Shown here one piece after another: positions 24,734 through 35,257 of a stretch of DNA of 64,000 nt. Under the pieces are notes generated by a model. It was not told the DNA's origin and searched no databases. It worked only from the letters and a program-made list of their open reading frames with translations. This DNA comes from Daedaleopsis sinensis (Eukaryota > Basidiomycota > Agaricomycetes > Polyporales > Polyporaceae). Location of the stretch: positions 2,666,001 through 2,730,000 of the forward strand of contig CM066303.1 of NCBI GenBank assembly GCA_033807695.1. Direction: 5' to 3'. The number at the start of each line of letters is the position of its first letter. Within the stretch, counting starts at the first letter, position 1. The translations under genes and the position numbers were made by a program.

Positions 24734-27043
24734 ATGGGGACGAGAGAAGAGATGACGCAAGAGAAGGACTCGGGTGCGCGGAAGGTCCTGGAGACATCGT
24801 TGGTGGAAGTGCCACCGTCTCTGGCACTGGACTCCTTCGATGCCGGCTCGGAGAAGAGCAAAGCGTACGAGGACACGTTTCCGGAGGGCGGTCGAGGATG
24901 GGTGGTAGTGCTGGGATGCTTTATATTTTCTGCGGCGACGGTGGGGTGGGGGTGCGTGCTCTTTCTTCTGCTCTCGCGTTGATCGTTCGCGCTGATCATG
25001 TGTACGCTGATCATGTGTACGCCATAACCACAACCATCCAGTCTGGTGAGCTCTGCTGCGACTACGCGCCAGTAGCCACACTGACTGTGCTGTGCGCAGG
25101 TGTGGGGGGTGACCGAGGAATACTTCCGGTCGCACATGTTCCCAGGCACCCCGGACTCCGTGCTGACTACATTAGGCAGCATGTCATGCCTGGTGAGCCC
25201 ACCCGCTTGTGCGCCGCGTGTCCGCTACCGACGTCGGCCGTGTCCAGATCATGACAATCGTCGGCATTGTCGCCGGAAAACTCGCCGACCGATAGTGCGT
25301 ATGACATATTCGTATGATCGCACCAGCACGCTGAAAGCCCATTAGTGGATACAAGGTATGCGGACAGACAGTGCTTCGATCCCTGGCATGCGCACCGACG
25401 ACACTTCCCTTCGCAGCCGTTCCTCGCTGCCGGGGCAGTCATCTGGGTCGCGAGCATGCTCGCCTCGGCGTTCTGCACGAAGATCTGGCACTTCTTCATA
25501 ACGATGGTGCGCGCTCGGATCGCCCACGTGTCCGAATGCAGCATCTGACGAGACTGTCCAGGGCGTCATGCAGGGCCTCTCGGACGCACTCGTGTTTCCG
25601 CTAATCGTGCGTTTTAAGCCTGTCTGTCACCCGTATGATGCGTGCCGGCGGTACTGACGTCCTGTTCCACCCCAGGTAGCTCTGCCCTCGCAATGGTTCC
25701 TGCGCAAACGCGCGTTCGCGACAGGCATCGTCGTAGCAGGGAGCTCGATCGGTATGTCGCCTATTCATCATCGTATGGAGGCAGCAGCATAAACGCCTGT
25801 GCAGGCGGCGCCATAGCATCGACTGTCTACCGGCAGATGCTGTCCACCGTTGGGCTGCGGAAATCGCTCGCCATATTCACCGCCGTCGACGCCGTCTCGT
25901 TCACCGCCGCGTACCTCATGTTAGAGGAGCGGCGTCCAGCCAGCAAGCGGCCGCCGCTCGTCTGGTTCGACCGTACGTTCTTCAAGGACCCGGTCTTCTG
26001 GAGCCTCGCGCTGTGCTTCTTCTTCACGGTGTTGTAGGTGCTCCCTCCGTCCCTCCCTCCCTCTGTGCTTGTTTGCCGCGGGCACGCGTTCCTCCGCTCA
26101 CGGTGCTTCGCTTCGTCCCAGCGGTTATCTCGGGCCCATCTTCCTGCTGCCCACGTTCACAGTCGAGAAGGCACCCGGCATGAGTGACTTGGTGGGTCCA
26201 CCCTTCCCTTCTGGCACCCGCAGAGCTGCATCCGGAGACTTCGGGGCGCTGACCCGCCCCCTGTTCGGCCGCAGCTATGTGCCCTGCCCCTCACGGTGCT
26301 CAACATCTCCGCCGCCCTGGGGCGCGTGCTCATCGGGTTCGCAGCGGACAAGCTCGGGCCCGTGAACGCGCTCTTCGTCGCCATCACGCTCTCGGGCCTC
26401 ACGCAGCTCGTCGTCTGGACGTTCGTCTCGACGTACGCCGGGGTGGTGCGTGCCCCTCCTTCCCCTTCCCCTTCCCCTCACCCTCGCCCTCACGTGGGAT
26501 GCCTCGGATCCGCCGCGGGCTCGCTGACGCTGACGCCCGTCTCTCGCGCTCGCAGATGGTGTTCGCGGTCCTCTACGGCTTCTTCTGCGGCTGCTTCCTC
26601 TCGCTCGTCTCCGCGGTCGCGGCCAAGCTGTACGGCGCCGAGAAGCTCGCGGGGCTCTCCGGCCTGCTGCTGCTCTTCAACGCTCCAGGTGCGTCCTGGC
26701 GCCGGTCTCGCTCCTGCTCGGCTCCCTCACTTCCTTCTTTTCTCTTTCTCTCTCCCCCCACTACACGCACGCACGCACGCACGCACACAGGCTACGCAGC
26801 AGGCGCCCCAGTGGGCGGCGCCATCCTCGGCGCGACGGGCAACAACTGGCGCATCGTCGCGGCGTACTCGGGCTCCGTGCAGGTCCTCGGCGCGCTCTGC
26901 CTGCTCTACGGTGCGTCCCCCCTCTCACTTGCCGTGTAGGACGCGTGCTGACTGTCGTGACGTACGTTTGCGGTTTGCGGTTTGCGGTTTGCGGGCGTCC
27001 AGCGCGCTTCACGCGGCAGCCCAAGCTGTTGGCGGCGTACTAG
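24734..27043 (+). CDS. Monocarboxylate transporter-like MFS permease
   Basis: Predicted plasma-membrane 12-helix carrier of the fungal MCT (Mch) group of the major facilitator superfamily; substrate unknown. The signature PEGGRGWVVVLGCF opens helix 1 after a ~50-residue cytosolic N-terminus. It continues with VWGVTEEYFRSHMFP, TIVGIVAGKLADRY, GVMQGLSDALVFP, SQWFLRKRAFATGIVVAGSS and the central LEERRP loop. The second half has GYLGPIFLLPTF, LNISAALGRVLIGFAADKLG (the MFS loop-8 repeat), YGFFCGCFLSLVSAVAAKLYG and a last exon ending in RQPKLLAAY. The gene is split into about 13 small exons by short gtgcgt/gtgagt introns, so long single-frame translations here are misleading. Total length is about 450 residues, normal for the family. 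Confidence 0.88.
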
Positions 27044-30000
27044 ACTCTAGTCCTCGCATGGGCTACGCCTCGACATCCGATCCGGAACCGAACGGTGAAC
27101 GTTAACGATGAACGTTGAACGTTTGAACGGTGGGGGTGGGGTTGGGATGCTGAGCCCACCGCGGCCGGTGCAGACGACGACGCCCTCTGCCTAATATTAA
27201 TGTTCTCGTCGTTCGTCGTTCGTCGTTCGTCGTTCGTCGTTCGTCGTTCGGCGTTCGACCACCTCACCCCGGGCCCGTCGTCCGTCCTGCTTGCTGCTTA
27301 CGCATTACGGCCTCTCACGAACACACGAACACGAACGCACGAACGCACGAACGCACATGCATGACCACCCCACCCCACCCCGCATTCCCCGCACATACAT
27401 ACATACATATGTACCGCACATAGACTCCGCACATAGACTCCGCACTCGCCCTCGCCCTCGCACTCGCATCTTAAGTCGCCCCAGGCTCGCACACCCGCAC
27501 GCTCGCGCGCATCCCACGGTGACGTAGATCGACTCGGCCGTTGAACTTGGAACTCCACCGCCATCGCGCGGACTTCATACCGTCCGGTATTGGTATTGTA
27601 CTAGTCACGATGTGCCCAAGCTAGTAAGTATACGTAGTGAATGAACGTTGAACTCCTGAGGCCTGAGGAGCATATGCATGGTTCGCGACGCGCTCAGATC
27701 GTCACGGTGATCGACCCACTGCCACTGGCATCGAAGCGAAAAAGGCGGGCGGGTGTATGTATGTATGTATGTATGCGTATAGCTATAGCCCGTCTCCGGA
27801 TCCAGACTCGGACTCGGACTTCGTACACCCGGGCCCGTACTAGTACTAGTTACTCCTCGCGCAGGCCGAGTCGCACGACGCATATGTGCATGCGCATGCG
27901 CATCAGTGGTTCGCACGTGCACCCCCAGGCCGACAGCATACGGGCATGCTATGATATCAGCCCTCTTATGCTTATGTCCCGCGTATACGGTCAAGTCGAC
28001 GCTGTCGACGTTGAAGCCAAGCATGCATCGAACATCGAACATCGAACATCGGACGGGCGACATGCACATCACTGAGTCGATATCACCACGGGCAGCCCGA
28101 CTGTGAGACGTGACAGATCCAGAGTGCCGGGGCCCGGCAGTACTGCAGACTGCCCGACGACAGCACGCACGCACGGCAGCTCAAAGCTTGAAGCTTGAAG
28201 TGCGACCCGGGCGGAAGCTTCAAGCTCCAGCACACGAGGAAGCCCGAAGGTGGCACGCGCGGATCAGGAACGGCACGAACAGGTCGTACATGATGCATGA
28301 TGCATGATATACGAGTACATGGTACATGCATACCGTCACATAGCCTATAGCCCGAGACGGAGACGCAGGTACGTACACGGGGTGGGATGGGATGGGATGC
28401 ATATGGGTTGGGTTCAGCCCTCTCGCGACTGCGCGGCTTCGGCTTCAAGCTTCAAATTCGAGTGCGGCAGACCGTAGACGGGGGGGGGTGGGGATGGGAA
28501 TATGTGGGGCAGCGTGCCAAGATCGCAGGGGGGAGCATGGGAGAGACGAGAGATCAAGAAGACGGAAGGGGTGAGATCTTGAGAGGTGAGAGGTATGAGA
28601 TGAGAGATGAGAGATGAGAGGTATGAGAGGAGAGATGGAGATGAGAGGTGCGGAGAGGGGTCCCGGGTGGGTAGCGTGCGCCGTCAGGTGGGGGAGAGGT
28701 GGGAGTGCGCGGGCGGGGGTGGGAGCCGTCCGGCGCAGCATACACACATACTTATCTACAGAAGCCGGCACTGTGCACAAGAAGCGGTGGGGGTCCTGAG
28801 ATATACGTGGTCCGCGGGAGGCGACCGCATAGGAAGGCGATGGCGAAGGCGATGGCGAGGGCAAGGACGATGGCGAAGAAGGCGACGAAGGCGATGGGGG
28901 CAAGAGACAAGATGATAGATGACGAGGATATGTACACGAGAAGACCGCGCGCGGTCGATAGCATACGAATAAATCTGCAACGAGCAGGGGGTCACGTCAG
29001 CGATCGATTCCCAAACCGCAGCCACACACGTGCCGGTCTCGCGACAGGCGAATCACGAGTACGTCGTGTCGATGCCAACGCGAAGGCCTTGCAAGGCGAT
29101 CGCGCGAACATCACCGGCCTCCAATCGCACGCCCGCGGGCCGCATACAGCCCTCCTCGACCTCGACCTGAAATCAGGAGGATCGCTCGACTCGGTGATGG
29201 CGATGGCGATCGTGCTAGCGCATCGACGGACAGCCGGCATGCGCAGCCGGCGGAAGGAAACACGCGCTATCGTTCTGCGTCTGCGTCTGCGGCTGCGGCT
29301 GCAGTTATCAGACTCAGACTCAGACTCAGACTCGTCTGCCCAATGCATGACCGGTGTCCATCACAGCATCAGCATCTGTGAGCCTCAACGGATCGACTAT
29401 CTTGTAAGCAAGTAGCAAGCACGCGCGCACTCACCGCAAGACCAAGACCAAGAGACAGAGACCAAGACCGAGACCAAGACGAGGCGGCAGCCCCAGCCGC
29501 TTGAAACGGGGTATACCGTATACCGCATCCGCATCCGTATCCGTATCCGTATCCGTATCCGGGCGACGCGCGCTACGTGAGGTCCGACTCCGTGAGGTTC
29601 TGCTTGAAGATGTGGTCCTGCACTGCGAAGCGAAGGGGGAGCCATGTCAACCGCGTGCCATGAACAGTGACAGACACAGACAGAGGACGTTCCGAACGCA
29701 GGGGGCTCGGGCGCGGGGCGCATCGCAGGGAAGCGGGGGCGCAAAGTAAATGCAAAATTCGAAGCAGGAGCGAAAGCAAAATTTGAAGCAAAAGCAAAAG
29801 CAAAAGGGAAAAGGCAGGAGTACATATGGCAAATGCAGAACGGGAAGCACGATCCGCCGCGGGGGGCGGATCGCGGTGGTCTGATGCAAAGCATGATGGG
29901 AAGAAGCACGGATAGGGAGGCGGGGGACGGTAACGGAAGTCGGGACACGCAAGCGGCAAGCGGGAGGGCGGGGGACATCGTTGCTATATTACAACAAGCC

Positions 30001-30253
30001 CGTTCGAGGGGTGGGGCGACTGTGCGCGCGATTATACATGCGGGGGACAGATGGAGCGCTGTTGGTACACACTAGGGCGGATGCCGTCTAACCTGGGCGG
30101 GGGCAAGGACAACAGGAACAACAAGAACTGGGCGGGTGGGGTGCATAGGGCGTACAAAAGCGTGCGGGAGGAGCAAACACCACGCAAGGACGCAGACAAA
30201 GACGAAGAGAATATTTGCGAAACGAATACGAAGGAAGGAGGGGAGGGGCGCGC
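27044..30253. repeat. 3.2 kb spacer dense in simple repeats
   Basis: No gene was found between the transporter stop and the G-alpha stop (convergent 3' ends). Instead there are many short tandem tracts: a 7-mer cgtcgtt array (27205-27252), acgaacgc runs (about 27320-27355), acat (about 27395-27412), tatg (about 27754-27776), gagatgagag (about 28575-28645), gcgatggcgaag (about 28835-28905), gactca (about 29308-29334), atccgt (about 29526-29562) and acaaaagca-like runs (about 29750-29815). The open frames here are products of the repeats. Confidence 0.8.
27205..27252 (+). repeat. Minisatellite, 7 bp unit cgtcgtt
   Basis: About six perfect tandem copies of cgtcgtt, the cleanest of the many simple repeats in this spacer. 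Confidence 0.9.
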
Positions 30254-32747
30254 TCAGAGCAGGTCCGCGCGCTGCAGGTGGTCTCGGAGGATGTTTTCTT
30301 CCACTGTAACAGAACGCACCCCGCGTCAACGATCGCCCCCAGCGCCCGCGGCCCCGCGGCCCCGCGGCCCCGCGAGACTCCAGAGCACAGCAGAAGCGCA
30401 GGAACGCAGGACTCACCGACGGAGAGCGTGATCGCGGTCGTCTTCGTGTCCTGCGGGCGTACGTGCTGTGCGTGAGCGGGAGGAGGGAGGGAGACGGGAT
30501 GGGGATCGGGATCGGGATGGGACTCACGACGACGGAGGTGGTGTGCACGCGGAACGGCCTGGGCTCTGGCGAGTTCTTCTTGAGGATGTCGCGGAAGTGC
30601 TGCGCGAAGTCTGCAAGGGAGTCAGTGCCTGCACACGGACGGCGGGGGCGACGGAGGACTTGCATTTCGTCGCGTGCTCGACGTCGTTTGGGCGGTCCCC
30701 GTAGCTGTGCACGTAGTCGCGGACGCGCACGCCGCTCTGGAGCTTCTGCGCGAGCAGGTCGCACTTGTTCAGGAAGAGCACGATGGACGTCTTCGCGAGC
30801 AGCTTCGAGGACGCGACCGCCTTCCAGAGCTGGTAGCTGTCCTCCAGGCGGTTGATCCGCCGGTCCTCCGCGAGCCGCTCGTCGAAGCAGCTCACGGGCG
30901 CGAGGAAGATGATCGCGTCGCAGTCGTCGAAGTACGGGTACCACGCGATGCGCTGCGTGCGCGAGCCCCCGACGTCGTATATGCACCACTCGGAGCCCGT
31001 CGCGGGGCCTGGCGAGCAGCAGCAAACGGTCTCAGTGCGAGCCCCCGGCGCAGAGTACAGACGGGACGGGACGCACCTTTCGTGAACTTGATCTTGTGCT
31101 CCTGCACGCCCAGCGTACGTAACCGCGCACGGACCACGTCGTCGTCTGTCGGCTCGTACTCGCGCGAGGCAATCCTGTCGATGTCGTTCAAGAAGCTGCG
31201 ATCCGGCCCCCACACGTCACACGTCAGCACACGCAGCACGCGAGGAGACGAGTCGGAGAAGCGCAGCCACGCACAACCCAGGGGTGGTCTCCATGCGGAT
31301 CCCCTTCCGAAGGAGGATCTCGCGGACGGTCGCGTCCTCCCAGAGCGCCTTCATGTCCTCCGCGCACCCCGCGAGCAGGTCCGCCGCCTCGCGCATCTGG
31401 TGCTCCTTCGACTTGCGCCCCCCAGTCGTGGCCTCGCTCGTCGTCCGCCCGTGCTTCCACGTCGTCGCCGAGCGCACGAAGAACTCCTGCGGCTTCCGCG
31501 TCCCGGGCGCGAGCACGGGCGAGCCGGGCGGCGAGATCATCGTGTCGTTGAAGTCCGCGCCCGCCTGGATCCCGATCTGCACCTCGAGGTCGCGCTGGAG
31601 CGTGCGCAGGGGCGCGAGGCGCAGCTTGAACAGCCGGTGCTTGCCCGAGAACGCGCTGCTCGGCGCGGGCGAGAAGCGGCCCTCGTCGTCGCTGACGTCC
31701 GAGTCCGCGGGGGCGGCGGCGGGCGCCGCCCCGCCCGCGCTCGTCAGCTCGTCCGTGATGAGGTTGAGGATGGTGTTGATGCCGCGGACGAGGTTGAGCT
31801 GGATGACCATGCACCACGACGCGCGCTCGGCCTCCCACTGGTCCTGGCAGTATGCGAGCTGGAAGTCTGGCGAGGGAGGGGCGTTAGCTCTGCTTGTCTG
31901 ACGTGCGGGGTTCTCGCGCGACGTCTGGTGCGCTAGAACGCTTGCCCTCGATGAGGGCGTTAGAGTGATGTGTGCCTAATCGGCTAGCAACGCAAATGAA
32001 GGGACAGGAGAAATGCACAGTTACGTCAACGGGCACTACGAAGTTTGCCAGGCGTCAGAAGAAGCGTCTCTGGAAGGACTCGCTGGTCTCCGCGACGCGC
32101 ATAGGGAACCCCTCTGACGGACGGCAGACTTCGTCGGCGGGTGGGCACACGACACGGCGCAGCAACGGGTACTATCGCATGTCCCACGACGATAACGCGG
32201 GAAAGCATGCAGAGCATGGAGCAAGGAGAAAGGTGTGCGACGAAGAAGTTTGATACTTAGATACCTATGTATCCAGTTTGCGAGGATACGGTGCACCAAT
32301 TGGGGAGGCTCACGAACGCCCGCCCAGGGAGAGTGGCACAACGCAGGAGGTACTTGCCGTATGCGCCCACCGACGCCCACCCCAACGCACTATCACACCA
32401 GAGCAAAGAGCGAGAACTCACTTTTAAGCGTTGTCGACTTTCCTGTTTCCCGGAGATAGGGACAGGGATAGGCGAGAGTCAGAGACGGTCACGGTTACGC
32501 CCACATCCACTGCAGGCGACGCATAACACGCACCACTTTCGCTCTGGCCGAGGAGGAGCACCTTCACCGGCCTGTTCTTCTTCAGCGCGGCACGCTCCGC
32601 CTTGAGCTGCTCGTCTATCCTGTCGCTGATGGAGCGCGCCTCGGCCTCGAGCCGCAAGCGGGCCTCCTTCTCCTCGGCAGTCTCGTTTGGCGGGGGCGCA
32701 AGCAGGCGCAAGAGCGGGTCCTCGTCGACAGTGCGTTTGACACCCAT
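30254..32747 (-). CDS. Atypical heterotrimeric G-protein alpha subunit
   Basis: Signal-transducing GTPase. Eight exons (32747-32534, 32442-32422, 31866-31278, 31195-31077, 31008-30664, 30610-30528, 30450-30417, 30303-30254) give 484 residues with every phase consistent. G1 is LLGQSESGKSTTLKN, with the P-loop Lys/Ser on a 21 nt exon. The arginine finger region is RARLRTLG. G3 is DVGGSRTQR, where classical G-alpha has Gln after DVGG. G4 is NKCDLL, and G5 is degenerate (HTTSVVDTK). The C-terminus is LRDHLQRADLL. The helical domain carries an extra ~100 residues (Ala/Pro/Ser-rich and Arg-rich). MG at the start may permit myristoylation, but there is no Cys3. The fifth intron uses a GC donor (30663-30662). 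The features place it in the extended atypical basidiomycete subclass, so a slow GTPase is inferred. Confidence 0.92.
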
Positions 32748-34018
32748 GGCGGCGGCGGGCGGCGGGCGGGGCGCAGTCGTGGGGGTGCGGGTGCTGCGAA
32801 TCCGATGCGATGGGAGGGCGGGGGGAAGAAGGAGATTGGCAGGGCGGACGGGCGAGGAGGCTCAAGCTCAAGTACGGGGGCGATTCCGAGGAAGGTGATG
32901 GAGGGAAAGGAAGCTCCCACGGGGGAGGTTAGAGTCTATGCGCTCGGCACGTATGGCCGCCCTTGCAGTGACAGCCCCGACTCGCAACCAGATGCAGATG
33001 CAGATGCAGATCGCGGGCACACATCCGACGTCGACGTCCATGCAGCGCGCCCGACCTGTCCACCCCCGCCCCCGCCGCGAGTCGCAGGGCCCGTGCGCCG
33101 CCGCCGCGCCCGCCCGCCGCGAGCACATTGCACAAGACCGGTACCGCCGAGCACCCCGCGCCGGTGCGCATGACGCCGACGGCGCGCGGAGGTTCCCCAC
33201 AATATTTGCACATTGCTCGCAGCGCCAAGCGCTTAAGCGTTGCCCACCGCGCTTGTCCATCTCCGGCCTTCCGCCGGCGGCCAGCGGCGGCCCCGCAGCC
33301 TCAGCTTCAAAATTCAGGAACTCCGGATCCGCCCGTTGCGGCAACTCCAGCCCAGGGCGGACGCTGCGACTCTTGAACTTGTTCAGACGTTCTTGTATAC
33401 TTACTCGCCGACGTCTATGCATCTATAATTATATCGCACTAACAAGACTCTTGAGCAGCTCGCGCGTATGCGAGCGCAATGCATCATGACCGCTTGAGCC
33501 ACCGTGCATCCACCGATGTCGCATCTTGTCGCCACACGATCGCGAACGGATGTGGCGCACTCGGAGGAGGGGTCGTGCGTGGTCCGGAGACGGCGGATCA
33601 ACAATTCCTCCGACTCAAGCAGTACGTTAACCGATCGACTCTTTTAACTCTCGGAGACTCCTTGAACGCGTGAACAGTACTAGTCAAGTTGCCTTTCAGC
33701 TACCAGGGCCTTCAAGAACCGGCAGATGGGCCGCCAATGCTGCGCGCACGCAGCACGCCGGCGAGAAGGAAGATGGTGGTGATACTTACTCACAGGAACG
33801 CGTCGGGAACACGAAATGTTCTCGTACCGCTGAAGGTTCGCGGATCACACCCAAACGCGTCATGACAATACACAGATCTAAGTATGTATGAGCTGGATTA
33901 ATGGGATGCACATCATTTGTGATTGTATGCTTGCTCAGATCGTACGGTGCGAGGGTTCTCTCAAATGGGCACGTACGGCGTACTGCAGTGAAGCTTATGT
34001 ACGTGTGACATGTCCTGT
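32748..34018. other. Intergenic region upstream of G-alpha
   Basis: GC-rich DNA upstream of the G-alpha start codon, with a short cagatg repeat (about 32990-33010). Long overlapping open frames on both strands are rich in Arg/Ala and reflect base composition. No gene is supported. Confidence 0.5.
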
Positions 34019-34541
34019 TGTCCAGACGAGGTCACGCTCGACACTGTTGGGACGACTGAAGTCGTGCTCGTAAATCTCAGAGTCACAAACGCGTCGCCGG
34101 AGAGTACTAGTCCTTACGGTGAGGGCCAAGTTCGCGACCGGGACGCCGTCGTTGTCATGACGACGCAACATTCCTACTCCTAGCAGGATGTCACGTTGAC
34201 ACCTCACTGAAGCCTGACCGTGACAGTGGCTTGGGGACGAGACGTCGACCGGACTGTTGCCGATCCTCGCTGCGTTCTCCAGATGGTGAGTACTGTACAC
34301 GCGGTATGATAATGGATTGCTGGCATGATACGCATCCGCTCACTATGCAACATGGTCGTATGGTAGGCTCAAGATGCTGATGCTGATATACGTATGCAGG
34401 CATGTGTTGAGATTCACCGACTGGCATGCACCGGGGCCCGCAGCGGTGATTCATGAATACTATCCTTCCCTCGACCTTGACCTCGACAAGCCCGACATAC
34501 GCCAGGCCGACCAGCACGGGCCGGCCCTTGAATATTAATGC
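34019..34541 (+). other. Possible decayed or partial gene, unidentified
   Basis: Two + strand segments read like protein but I do not recognise them. From 34019 a segment contains DEVTLDTVGTTEVVLVNL then VTNASPESTSPYG, before a candidate gtgagg donor. A second runs from about 34402 through DWHAPGPAAVIHEYYPSL and DKPDIRQADQHGPALEY to a natural stop at about 34539. The middle (34119-34400) contains candidate introns (gtgagg...ctcctag; gtgagtactg...tatgcag), but joining them gives a stop, so the locus may be broken or my splicing wrong. The complementary strand is also open over the second part, so strand choice rests on codon-like composition only. Confidence 0.3.
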
Positions 34542-35257
34542 GCAAAACCTAGAGATACCAGGGGCACGCAGGACCGGGTTCCTCGGGGCTGCCTAGGGCT
34601 GCCTATGGTCTGCTGCATCGCGCGACGGTGCCAACTCTCCTTACCATGTGTCACACGGCGGCCGTCGTCGAGTCATCGTTCAGGAGAGCTTAAGTAGTAC
34701 GGTCACTGGCCTTTCAAGGTACGCCCTCGAGCTCGATCGGTAGGCCTCGGGGCGGCCGGGGTGAAGCAAGTTATAGACCTGAAGACACCTCTGCATCCGA
34801 GTCCAAGGCCCTCGAATTGTTCGAACACGAACAGCTATAGACATTGAATATCAAGCCGTTAAACATCGAACGGGAACAATCCCTCGCGTGGACGATGCGC
34901 AACGTACAAATACATACTCATACAGCGCGTGCTACGTATACTATTACTAACGACCTCGACCGCAGAGACACCCCGGGTCCCATGGCTACAAAGTCCTCGC
35001 TACGGCTACGAATACGGTGGTATACTACAGGACCCTACAGCTGCGAGCTGCCCCCTCCGCGAGGCTGACACGCATACGGAGTCGGACGGACATGATGGCC
35101 ATGGACGAAACGGCATATAAGACAGCCAAAGGCTGGACGCTATGGGGGAGTGGCATGCATGTGTCGTAAACGGAGAGGGCCCATCGGTGGGGTGGGGGCG
35201 GGACACTAGCGTGCAGCGGCGGGGGCAGACCGGCGCATAAAAGGCGGAGAGGACGTT
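34542..35257. other. Intergenic, 3' of the bHLH gene
   Basis: About 0.7 kb with no gene seen. It probably includes the 3' untranslated region of the bHLH gene, which ends at 35258. Confidence 0.5.

Noticed and set aside
30072..31025. 317-codon minus-strand frame over the G-alpha gene
   Set aside because: Shadow frame of G-alpha exons 5-8, rich in Arg/Pro/Ala, with no motif.
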